Assembly (NCBI GenBank): GCA_004195335.1
Contig: SDWK01000134.1
Span: 1-13,616, forward strand
Source: Shewanella sp.
GTDB lineage: Bacteria > Pseudomonadota > Gammaproteobacteria > Enterobacterales > Shewanellaceae
DNA length: 13,616 nucleotides
Direction of reading: 5' to 3'
Under the pieces are notes generated by a model. That model was given only the letters and a program-made list of their open reading frames with translations, was not told where the DNA came from and ran no database searches. Positions within the stretch are counted from its first letter, which is position 1, and each line of letters opens with the position of its first letter. Made by a program: the position numbers and the translations under genes. This document shows positions 1 through 6,180 of the stretch, one piece after another.

Positions 1-250
1 AAGTGATCTACTCAGCGTGTTTTTTGGCAACTAATTCAAGGCGAATGGATGATGGAATGGTTGTTCCCTTGTGAGGCCATTCAACGCAGAAGTAGGCAGC
101 CCAAAACACGCCTAACAGGCGAGTTTTAGCGCATCCGATGCTGTGTTAACGAGCTTGAACGTAGAACAACTATGTTCTTCACTCGTTGGCTTGCCTCCGA
201 AGCGCTAAATTCTCGCTGAGCGATCACATCTTTATACTGATTGGTATTAA
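1..250. mobile_element. MITE-like inverted-repeat element (left end cut by window start)
   Basis: The segment is bounded by inverted repeats. GTGATCTACTCAGCG at 3-17 matches the reverse complement of 214-227 (GTGATCGCTCAGCG) apart from one indel and one mismatch. Nested inside are a second imperfect arm pair (119-132 with 202-216), AACGAG/CTCGTT (148-153 with 182-187), and a 6-bp hairpin AGAACA/TGTTCT (163-168 with 173-178, loop ACTA). A separate CGCCT-AAC-AGGCG hairpin lies at 109-121. The minus strand has one open frame of 45 codons (11-145) without a start codon, so no transposase is encoded. The structure fits a short non-autonomous element or dispersed repeat that folds as one large hairpin. 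The right boundary is uncertain: the inverted repeat may continue outward to about 250, where homology of the interrupted gene stops. No target duplication can be judged because the left end is outside the window. Confidence 0.6.
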
Positions 251-466
251 TGCTCTGGCATAAGGCACGACCTTATATTCAACATTGATTCCCACAGCCT
301 CGAATGCGGCCTTGATAATTTCATTGGCAAGTCCAGTGCCGTCGGCTCTGGCGTAGGGAATCCAGTCGTCTTCGGCCGCTATCTTAATCGTTTCAGCCGT
401 AATACCCGGTGATAGAGATAGAGACAACAAGAAAGCAACTGCTCGCCAAAGATGGCCAAGACTCAT
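224..466 (-). pseudogene. Truncated periplasmic solute-binding protein (SBP_bac_3 type), 5' fragment
   Basis: The 80-residue frame begins with a signal peptide (hydrophobic core about residues 8-20, likely cleavage after GITA at 24). It continues with the typical start of an amino-acid-type extracellular solute-binding domain: IKIAAEDDWIPYA, then GLANEIIKAAFEAVGI and VEYKVVPYARA. Intact members usually have 230-280 residues, so about two thirds of the protein is missing. After YARAL (residue 73) the family pattern stops and the last seven residues (IPISIKM) plus the stop codon come from the adjoining inverted-repeat element. Insertion of that element, or a rearrangement at it, is the likely cause of truncation. 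The start at 466 is the only ATG that gives a complete signal peptide; its ribosome binding site is weak. The product is probably not functional. Confidence 0.65.
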
Positions 467-531
467 AAGTTATTCGACCAAACTAATTATTACTTTATCT
501 AATTCTAGGTGATGAAAATTAATTTGTTAAC

Positions 532-769
532 TTGTATACCTTAGCTCTGTCCATTCTGCTGTCTGTTCCAGACAATGCTATGGATAATGTAAAGGGTGAA
601 TGGAAGTGCTTAAACTATGATCTGAGGATCGACGACGGTGAGTATTGGTATTGCGCAGTGGTCCGAGTCCGGCAGCTTGATGCAGGCACTTTACCGCTCG
701 GCCGAACGCTGCCTGTATAAGGCGAAAGAGCAGGGAAGAAACCGTGTAGTGTCTGATCTGATTGAATAA
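532..769 (+). pseudogene. Decayed C-terminal remnant of a GGDEF (diguanylate cyclase) domain
   Basis: In the frame 626-769 the translation has 47 residues: VSIGIAQW, then QALYRSAERCLYKAKEQGRNRVV, then a TAA stop. This is the standard C-terminal end of a GGDEF domain (SIGIA strand, then the helix with ALY-x-AK-x-x-GRNR). A stop at 623-625 closes this frame upstream. In the neighbouring frame, 532-637 reads ILLSVPDNAMDNVKGEW and YDLRIDDG, which resembles the preceding part of such a domain, so one frameshift near 635-640 probably separates the two halves. The catalytic GGDEF/GGEEF motif and all of the N-terminal part are absent. It cannot make cyclic-di-GMP and is best seen as gene debris. The C-terminal piece is certain; the upstream extension is an inference. 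Confidence 0.65.
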
Positions 770-776
770 CATATAA

Positions 777-802
777 AAAACCACCTCGGTTGAGGTGGTT
801 TT
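777..802. terminator. Bidirectional rho-independent terminator after napB
   Basis: An 11-bp perfect stem AAAACCACCTC/GAGGTGGTTTT with a GGTT loop is followed by T-rich sequence on both strands (TTTTATTTTT on plus; TTTTTTATAT on minus). On the minus strand it lies about 52 bp beyond the napB stop codon and should end the napDAGHB transcript. On the plus strand it sits just after the GGDEF remnant. Confidence 0.88.
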
Positions 803-854
803 ATTTTTACTGCTCTCTATTACAGCTTACAACTTTTGACTCGCAACTCAGAAT

Positions 855-1271
855 TTACTGATTTGAGAAGTCATTCTCGACCAGTTGCTGCTTGTTTTCA
901 GCTTGTGGTACGTGACACTGAGAGCAGTTGTAATAGATGTTATTTAGCTTACCTGTCGCCAATACGTGCGACTTATCGATAGGGGTCGCTTTCATCTTGG
1001 CCGGGAAGTGGCAGCTTAAACACTTATTTTTCTTGGCTGTAATGGCGTATCCGGCCTTATGTGGGATCAAAGGTGGCTGGTGGACAAAGCCACGCTCAAT
1101 CGATGCGCCACGCTTTGGATACGTAGGCATTGCATCGGCTACACGAACATCGGTGATCTCAGACTTGCCAAGTGAGCTGACATTTACTGGATCCGCTTGA
1201 GTGTTTGCTTGCTGACCAGAGCAGGCACTAAGCGCCATGACGAGCGCGGCTATAGTGAGTACTTTCTTCAT
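855..1271 (-). CDS. napB: NapB, dihaem cytochrome c subunit of periplasmic nitrate reductase
   Basis: NapB passes electrons to NapA in the periplasm. The 138-residue protein has two c-type haem attachment sites, CLSCH (84-88) and CSQCH (116-120), the latter in the NapB-typical context CSQCHVPQA. It also has the conserved HQPPLIPH segment (64-71), whose His71 is the expected distal ligand of one haem; His102 (KSH) is the likely second. The frame is open further upstream to 1361, but the true start is 1271: the ATG overlaps the napH stop (ATGA) and is preceded by GGCGGAG at good spacing. Oddity: the N-terminus MKKVLTIAALVMALSAC is a lipoprotein signal with lipobox L14-S15-A16-C17 and Ser at +2, which predicts anchoring to the outer membrane rather than a soluble protein. 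Length is slightly below the E. coli protein (149). It is the last gene of the operon. Confidence 0.95.
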   Translation of the reverse strand: MKKVLTIAALVMALSACSGQQANTQADPVNVSSLGKSEITDVRVADAMPTYPKRGASIERGFVHQPPLIPHKAGYAITAKKNKCLSCHFPAKMKATPIDKSHVLATGKLNNIYYNCSQCHVPQAENKQQLVENDFSNQ

Positions 1272-2176
1272 TGGTTGTTCTCCGCCTTTAGGGCAATTCG
1301 ATTTTGATACTGGAAAACGCGTTGGGCGCAGACATCGATACAGCGGCCACATTGAGTGCAATCACTGTCGGTTATCATCATCTGTTTTCCTTTAAGCGCA
1401 GGTTTTAGTACCTGGCTCTCGGGGCAAACATCGAAACAATCCATACAGTTATCACAGTCCTTGGCGTTAACGGCCGATACTTTTACCGGGCTCAACTTGC
1501 CAAATAGGGCAAACATAGCGCCAGTAGGGCAAAGATGCCCACACCATCCCCGCTCGCTGATAAACAGGTCGAGCAGGAAGATGGCCAACAAGATCCACAG
1601 TCCGCTACCGGCACCGAATAACACGGCGCGGTAGAGTATCGGAACAGGATTGACCCATTCCCAAACGGTGATGCCTGTTAGCAGAGGTAACACAATAACC
1701 AGACCTAGTAGGTAGTAACGCAAATTTCTTGGCATCTCGCCTAAACGAGGCAACTTCAGTTTACGTCTTAACCAACTCGCGCTGTCGGTAACCAGATTGA
1801 CAGGGCAGACCCAGCTACAGAACACCCGGCCACCCGCTATCACGTAAAATACCGTGATAATGAGGGCACCTAAAAGCAGGACTAACTCGGGAATATGGCC
1901 CGTCATCAAGACTTGCAGTGTCACAAGTGGATCAGACAATGGCACTGTACCGAGCAACTCGCTGGATGAGAGGTTTCCTTTGAGGATCCATAAGCCAAAC
2001 CAGGGGCCAATGGCAAACAAGGTTAATACACTCAGCTGGCTGGCACGTCTGAGAAACAGAAATTTGTGAGCGCGCCACCATCCCAGTTCATCAATTGCCG
2101 CCTGAGCGAATCCTGCTTTCGAGGAGTCGTTCATTGCATCGGTTATAGCCTCTTTTTTCACTGTGCTTCTGGTCAT
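1268..2176 (-). CDS. napH: NapH, membrane quinol dehydrogenase FeS subunit
   Basis: NapH is an integral inner-membrane protein that, with NapG, draws electrons from quinol for the nitrate reductase. Of 302 residues, about four hydrophobic segments are visible (around 47-65, 97-115, 153-171 and 187-207). Two cytoplasmic Cys-x3-Cys-Pro motifs, CSWVCP (120-125) and CGHLCP (212-217), are the hallmark of NapH/NosR/CcoG-type proteins. Two 4Fe-4S ferredoxin clusters follow: C241-x2-C244-x2-C247-x3-C251P and C273-x2-C276-x2-C279-x3-C283. The ATG at 2176 overlaps the napG stop (ATGA), indicating translational coupling. A second Met at residue 15 could also serve as start. Slightly longer than the E. 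coli protein (287). Confidence 0.95.
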   Translation of the reverse strand: MTRSTVKKEAITDAMNDSSKAGFAQAAIDELGWWRAHKFLFLRRASQLSVLTLFAIGPWFGLWILKGNLSSSELLGTVPLSDPLVTLQVLMTGHIPELVLLLGALIITVFYVIAGGRVFCSWVCPVNLVTDSASWLRRKLKLPRLGEMPRNLRYYLLGLVIVLPLLTGITVWEWVNPVPILYRAVLFGAGSGLWILLAIFLLDLFISERGWCGHLCPTGAMFALFGKLSPVKVSAVNAKDCDNCMDCFDVCPESQVLKPALKGKQMMITDSDCTQCGRCIDVCAQRVFQYQNRIALKAENNQ

Positions 2177-2907
2177 AGTGAAAGGCCCTTGTTTAACATC
2201 TCGAGTGTGGTCTCTTCTGTGTTGATATAAGTATCGTGTTTAGCCGTTTTTCCTAGGGCAATATGTGCCGGCAATACCCTGATCGCAGATTCTTCGAGTA
2301 CACACACATGTTCACATTTACCACAGCCGGTACAGCTGTCGCTGTTGACTGTAGGCAGGAACATGGCGTGATGGTCACTGCGTTGGTTGTGTTGCCGCTT
2401 CAGGGTGATAGCATCATCGATTAACGGACAAACCCGGTAACAGACGTCGCATCTAAGCCCCTTGAAGTTAAGGCAGTTTTTCTCATCGATTAATACGGCG
2501 ATACCCATTTTGGCCTCTTCAATCTTCTCGAGACCATGATCGAGTGAACCCGATGGGCACACCTTCACACAGGGAATGTCTTCGCACATCTCACAAGGGA
2601 TGCTACGCGCCGTAAAATAGGGTGTGCCCGTTGCTGCGCCATCGAACCAGCGCGCCAGTTTAAGGGTGTCGTAGGGACAAGCCTCGACACATAAACCACA
2701 ACGAACACAAGCCGAGAGAAAATCATCCTCGCCTAAGGCGCCAGGAGGTCGGATTGCTAAAGGATCCAGCTGTCGCGATTGTGTCGCCGTTGCTGTGATC
2801 CCCAGCCCCACTAAACCCATCACACAACCCGCCTTAGCCGTGGAGGCTAAAAACTGGCGACGATTAACGTCCCGTGGATTTGATTTAGTGTGTTTCACCT
2901 TACTCAT
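2173..2907 (-). CDS. napG: NapG, Tat-exported ferredoxin-type subunit of quinol dehydrogenase
   Basis: NapG is a periplasmic FeS protein that works with membrane-bound NapH. The 244-residue sequence starts with a twin-arginine signal (N15-R-R-Q-F-L20 followed by a hydrophobic stretch to about 43). Four 4Fe-4S sites follow: C67-x2-C70-x2-C73-x3-C77P, C105-x2-C108-x4-C113-x3-C117P, C145 with C153-x2-C156-x3-C160P, and C192-x2-C195-x2-C198-x3-C202. The variant spacing in the second and third sites is usual for NapG/MauM. Length is close to the E. coli protein (231). It starts 71 bp after napA with AAAGG just before the ATG, an unusually short spacing, and its stop overlaps the napH start. Confidence 0.95.
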   Translation of the reverse strand: MSKVKHTKSNPRDVNRRQFLASTAKAGCVMGLVGLGITATATQSRQLDPLAIRPPGALGEDDFLSACVRCGLCVEACPYDTLKLARWFDGAATGTPYFTARSIPCEMCEDIPCVKVCPSGSLDHGLEKIEEAKMGIAVLIDEKNCLNFKGLRCDVCYRVCPLIDDAITLKRQHNQRSDHHAMFLPTVNSDSCTGCGKCEHVCVLEESAIRVLPAHIALGKTAKHDTYINTEETTLEMLNKGLSL

Positions 2908-2978
2908 GACCTTTTACAACCTTCTTATCAATGTCTTAGCTCAAGCAATTTTGCTTAATAATCTTTCAGTTAAAAGAG

Positions 2979-5459
2979 TTAAGCCTTCATTACTTTGACT
3001 GGGCACTTCTTGAAATCAGTCTCTTTCGAGAGAGGATCGGTGGCGTCCAGTAACAACTTGTTGACCAGTTGGCGTGCGTCGAAGAATGGCATAAATGCCA
3101 CGCCTCTTGGCGGCTTGTTCCGGCCTTTGGTTTCAACACGAGTCTTCACTTCACCGCGAGGTGAGGCGACAATGACTTCATCCCCACGCTTAAGGCCACG
3201 GGCCTTGGCATCTTCAGGATGAAGGAAAATTTGTGCATCTGGGTAGGCGCGATAGAGCTCAGGTACACGCGCGGTCATCGAACCTGTATGCCAGTGCTCG
3301 AGTACACGACCCGTTGATAACCAAATATCATACTCTTCGTTTGGCTCTTCGGCCGCAGGCTCATATGGCAATGCGAAGATAACCGCTTTACCATCAGGCT
3401 TACCATAGAAGTTAAACTCTTCACCCGCCTTCAGATAGGGATCACCCTTCGAGAAGCGACGTAGGGTTTCTTTACCATCGACAACTGGCCAGCGAAGGCC
3501 ACGAGTCTCATGATAACGATCGAAGTCAGCCAGATCGTGAGCGTGTCCACGACCAAACTGAGCGTATTCTTCGAACAGACCTTTTTGCAGGTAGAAACCA
3601 AAGGCTTCAGACTCATCATTAAGATCGGCTTTACAGTCAGACGTCGGGAACTTATCGACCACGCCGTTAGCAAATAGCACATCGTAAAGTGTCTTATCGG
3701 CGTACTCTGGCTTCTTAGCAATCAGCTCGGCAGGCCAGACTTCGGAGACTTTGAAGCGCTTAGAGAACTCGACTAATTGCCATAGATCAGATGTCGCGCC
3801 CTCAGGTGCTTTAACCTGTTGATGCCACATGTGCGTACGACGCTCGGCGTTACCGTAAGCTCCCTCTTTTTCAACCCACATTGCAGTAGGAAGAATAAGG
3901 TCGGCTGCCATCGCAGAAACGGTGGGATAAGGGTCAGACACCACGATGAAGTTTTCTGGATTACGGAATCCAGGTAAAATCTCTTCGTTAATGTTGGCAC
4001 CCGCTTGGACGTTGTTAGTACACATGGTCCAGTAACAGTTTAGCTTGCCATCTTTAAGCATACGGCTCTGCAGGACGGCATGATAGCCAGGCTTTGGTGG
4101 AATCGTCCCTTCAGGGAGTTGCCACAGCTTTTCAGTAATGGCTCTGTGCTTAGGATTCTTTACGACCATATCGGCAGGTAGGCGATGAGAGAAAGTACCT
4201 ACTTCACGTGCGGTACCACAAGCCGATGGTTGACCCGTCAATGAGAACGGGCTGTTACCTGGAGTGGCAATCTTACCTGTCAGCAAGTGGATGTTATAGA
4301 GCATGTTGTTGGCCCAGACACCACGAGTGTGCTGGTTAATACCCATGGTCCATAAGCTCATTACCTTGATCGAAGGATCGGCATAGGCCTTTGCCATCAA
4401 CTCAAGTTTTTCAGGCTCGACACCACTCATCTCAGCAGCGTATTCGAGGGTATAAGTGCTAACGAACTTAGCGTATTCATCGAAGCTGATAGGCGTAGAT
4501 GAACCTTTACCCGAGTTCTTCGCTTTTTGCTCTAATGGATGCTCTGGACGTAGACCGTAACCGATGTCGGTTGTACCGAGGGCAAACTTAGTGTGCTTAT
4601 TAACGAAATCTTTGTTAACTGCATCGTTTTGAATGATGTAGTTAGCAATGTAGTTAAGGAGCACCAGATCGGTCTGTGGGCGGAAAACCATTGGGTTATC
4701 AGCTAAGTCAAAGCTGCGGTTTTCAAATGTCGAAAGCACATGAACACGGCTATCCGGGCTGCTTAAACGGCGATCAGATAGACGTGCCCATAGGATTGGG
4801 TGCATCTCTGCCATGTTAGCGCCCCAAAGGACGAAATGGTCAGCCGCTTCTAAGTCATCGTAACAACCCATTGGCTCATCGATACCGAAGGTACGCATGA
4901 AGCCACCCACGGCAGATGCCATACAGTGACGGGCATTTGGATCTAAGTTGTTAGTGAGGAAGCCTGCCTTGTGCAGTTTAGAGGCCGCGTAGCCTTCCCA
5001 TATTGTCCACTGTCCCGAGCCAAACATACCGACAGCGGTCGGTCCTTTGGTCTTTAGTGTGTGTTTCCACTTCTCGGCCATAGTATCGAACGCGGTATCC
5101 CAACTGACTGGGGTAAACTCACCTTCTTTATCGTACTTACCATCTGTCATGCGTAGAAGCGGCGTGGTTAGACGATCCTTTCCGTACATGATTTTCGACA
5201 GGAAGTAGCCTTTAATACAGTTCAGGCCTTTATTGACAGGGCTTTCTGGGTCACCTTTAGTGGCAACGACTTTGCCATTATTGGTACCAACCAGAACGCT
5301 ACATCCTACGCCACAAAAACGGCAAGGTGCTTTATCCCACTTGATGTTGTCTTTCTGCTCAGCGGCTTCGACTATCTTCACTGGCAGAGTGACACCAACA
5401 GCGGTTGCAGCGGCAACTGCAGCGTTGGCTTTCAGAAACTCGCGACGGCTAATGCTCAT
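2979..5459 (-). CDS. napA: NapA, catalytic subunit of periplasmic nitrate reductase
   Basis: NapA reduces nitrate to nitrite in the periplasm using a bis-molybdopterin-guanine-dinucleotide cofactor and one 4Fe-4S cluster. The 826-residue protein (E. coli: 828) begins with a Tat signal, S-I-S-R-R-E-F-L-K, cleaved after about residue 33. The N-terminal cluster ligands are C46-x2-C49-x3-C53 and C81. The Mo-ligand cysteine is C179 in [11 protein letters not shown]. The C-terminal molybdopterin-dinucleotide binding domain starts near [20 protein letters not shown] and ends with [14 protein letters not shown]. The frame extends upstream to a GTG at 5471, but the ATG at 5459 is preferred: it gives a standard Tat signal and has GAGGAA about 5 nt upstream. 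It lies 75 bp after napD and 71 bp before napG. No truncation or missing ligand is seen. Confidence 0.97.
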   Translation of the reverse strand: MSISRREFLKANAAVAAATAVGVTLPVKIVEAAEQKDNIKWDKAPCRFCGVGCSVLVGTNNGKVVATKGDPESPVNKGLNCIKGYFLSKIMYGKDRLTTPLLRMTDGKYDKEGEFTPVSWDTAFDTMAEKWKHTLKTKGPTAVGMFGSGQWTIWEGYAASKLHKAGFLTNNLDPNARHCMASAVGGFMRTFGIDEPMGCYDDLEAADHFVLWGANMAEMHPILWARLSDRRLSSPDSRVHVLSTFENRSFDLADNPMVFRPQTDLVLLNYIANYIIQNDAVNKDFVNKHTKFALGTTDIGYGLRPEHPLEQKAKNSGKGSSTPISFDEYAKFVSTYTLEYAAEMSGVEPEKLELMAKAYADPSIKVMSLWTMGINQHTRGVWANNMLYNIHLLTGKIATPGNSPFSLTGQPSACGTAREVGTFSHRLPADMVVKNPKHRAITEKLWQLPEGTIPPKPGYHAVLQSRMLKDGKLNCYWTMCTNNVQAGANINEEILPGFRNPENFIVVSDPYPTVSAMAADLILPTAMWVEKEGAYGNAERRTHMWHQQVKAPEGATSDLWQLVEFSKRFKVSEVWPAELIAKKPEYADKTLYDVLFANGVVDKFPTSDCKADLNDESEAFGFYLQKGLFEEYAQFGRGHAHDLADFDRYHETRGLRWPVVDGKETLRRFSKGDPYLKAGEEFNFYGKPDGKAVIFALPYEPAAEEPNEEYDIWLSTGRVLEHWHTGSMTARVPELYRAYPDAQIFLHPEDAKARGLKRGDEVIVASPRGEVKTRVETKGRNKPPRGVAFMPFFDARQLVNKLLLDATDPLSKETDFKKCPVKVMKA

Positions 5460-5534
5460 GGTGTTCCTCACTCTTTATTATGTTGTTGCAAAGTATTGAT
5501 AAATTGATCTTATTTTAGGTGCTAGGTACGTATT

Positions 5535-5789
5535 TCAACTTTCTTCTATTGGATCGACTTGATGGTAAATCAGACTCGTATTTAATACCCCTTCGAGGGC
5601 ATTAATGGCTTCGACGTTATCCAGTATAGTGGCTTGCTTTTCACCTTCGAGGGTGACGACAAGCTTGCCTTCATCGGTAACGGCGTGGATATCGGCACCA
5701 GTAAGCGCTCGAATATTGGTTTCAACCTGAGAAACCGCTTTCGGTGCTGCGTGTACGACTAAGCTGGTGATATGGTATTCCTGACTCAT
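5535..5789 (-). CDS. napD: NapD, NapA maturation chaperone
   Basis: NapD is a small cytoplasmic protein that binds the Tat signal of NapA and prevents export before the cofactor is loaded. The 84 residues show the ferredoxin-like fold pattern of the family: HITSLVVHAAPKAV at 6-19, an IRAL/GADIHAV section, a GKLVVTLEGE strand and the IN-x-L-GVL-x-TSLIYHQ ending. Length is close to the E. coli protein (87). It is the first gene of the operon. The ATG at 5789 is preceded by AAGGTAAAGCAAGAG, a modest ribosome binding site. A perfect 11-bp stem-loop ends 26 nt upstream of the start. Confidence 0.93.
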   Translation of the reverse strand: MSQEYHITSLVVHAAPKAVSQVETNIRALTGADIHAVTDEGKLVVTLEGEKQATILDNVEAINALEGVLNTSLIYHQVDPIEES

Positions 5790-5815
5790 CTCTTGCTTTA
5801 CCTTAATCGAAGAAG

Positions 5816-5864
5816 TGGCAGGTAGCGCTATGTTGGGGAAAAGCTTTAGGAGAGCTACCTGCCA
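5816..5864 (-). promoter_or_regulatory. Perfect 11-bp stem-loop in the napD leader
   Basis: TGGCAGGTAGC (5816-5826) and GCTACCTGCCA (5854-5864) are exact inverted repeats enclosing a 27-nt loop; the loop contains the palindrome AAAGCTTT. On the minus strand it precedes napD by 26 nt. No T-run follows it, so it is not a standard terminator. If transcription starts just upstream (a weak -10 like GATACT lies around 5869-5874), the hairpin would sit near the 5' end of the mRNA, where it could protect the transcript or affect translation. Alternatively it is a protein-binding operator. The symmetry is seen directly; the role is inferred. Confidence 0.6.
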
Positions 5865-5904
5865 AAGTTAGTATCGAGTCTAGACCTGATAGAAAATGTG
5901 GGTA

Positions 5905-5929
5905 TACCTAACAAGAGGTATTAGGAGTA
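5905..5929. promoter_or_regulatory. Candidate NarP/NarL 7-2-7 site plus extra heptamer
   Basis: TACCTAA-CA-AGAGGTA (5905-5920) matches the NarP/NarL arrangement of two inverted heptamers (TACYYMT) two bases apart at 13 of 14 positions. A third perfect heptamer, AGGAGTA, follows at 5923-5929. The 7-2-7 centre is about 123 bp upstream of napD. It would be near -45 to -50 if a weak -10-like GATACT around 5869-5874 is used, a position at which NarP activates nap in E. coli. This supports nitrate/nitrite control by a NarQ-NarP type pair; the regulator is not in this window. Confidence 0.55.
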
Positions 5930-5956
5930 TTAGTAGATCGAGATCATCTTTTTATG

Positions 5957-5972
5957 TGTGACCGATGTCGCA
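5957..5972. promoter_or_regulatory. Candidate CRP site upstream of napDAGHB
   Basis: TGTGA-CCGATG-TCGCA matches the CRP consensus TGTGA-N6-TCACA at 9 of 10 conserved positions, and it lies about 168 bp upstream of the napD start. In Shewanella, CRP is a main activator of anaerobic respiration genes (established knowledge), so the site fits the operon. The half-sites lack the FNR/EtrA pattern TTGAT-N4-ATCAA. Confidence 0.55.
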
Positions 5973-6072
5973 GATTTAATAATCGATATTTGTTTCAGGA
6001 AGGCCTTATTTAGGCTGGGATATATAACCTAGGTCGACTATTAACTCGTTGGCATGAAAGAATAAACTGTAT

Positions 6073-6087
6073 TGATAATTATTATCA
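6073..6087. promoter_or_regulatory. Perfect 7-1-7 Fur box upstream of napDAGHB
   Basis: TGATAAT-T-ATTATCA is an exact match to the 7-1-7 Fur consensus and matches the 19-bp Fur box at about 15 positions. It lies in the space between the lipocalin-like gene (ending at 6181) and napD, 284 bp upstream of napD. Both neighbours are on the minus strand, so only the nap side has a start nearby. The distance is long for direct repression of the napD-proximal promoter; a second, upstream promoter or another small transcript may be the target. Confidence 0.55.
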
Positions 6088-6136
6088 CTAAGTGGTGGGT
6101 CTTGCTACCACTATTGCGATATACCTCTGGAAAAGA

Positions 6137-6156
6137 TGAAGCTGTTGTCAGCTTCA
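6137..6156 (-). terminator. Probable terminator after the ABC/lipocalin-like operon
   Basis: TGAAGCTG and CAGCTTCA form a perfect 8-bp stem with a 4-nt loop, followed on the minus strand by TCTTTT. It lies 25-44 bp beyond the stop codon of the lipocalin-like lipoprotein gene and separates that operon from the nap control region. The U-tract is short. Confidence 0.55.
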
Positions 6157-6180
6157 ATCAGACTTCAATTGATAATGGGA

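Noticed and set aside
532..720. 62-codon open frame as an intact small gene
   Set aside because: Its first part resembles a decayed GGDEF segment, and the true domain end continues in another frame (626-769).
937..1200. Plus-strand open frame inside napB
   Set aside because: It is the antisense of napB with its haem motifs; no ribosome binding site or domain. The same holds for other open frames opposite napH, napA, the permease and the antiporter.
1272..1361. Longer NapB frame starting at 1361
   Set aside because: It would overlap napH by 94 bp and put 30 charged, Cys-containing residues before a clear signal peptide. The ATG at 1271 has a ribosome binding site and the ATGA overlap.
5460..5471. 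GTG start for napA four codons upstream
   Set aside because: The GAGGAA sequence lies between this GTG and the ATG at 5459 and suits only the ATG.
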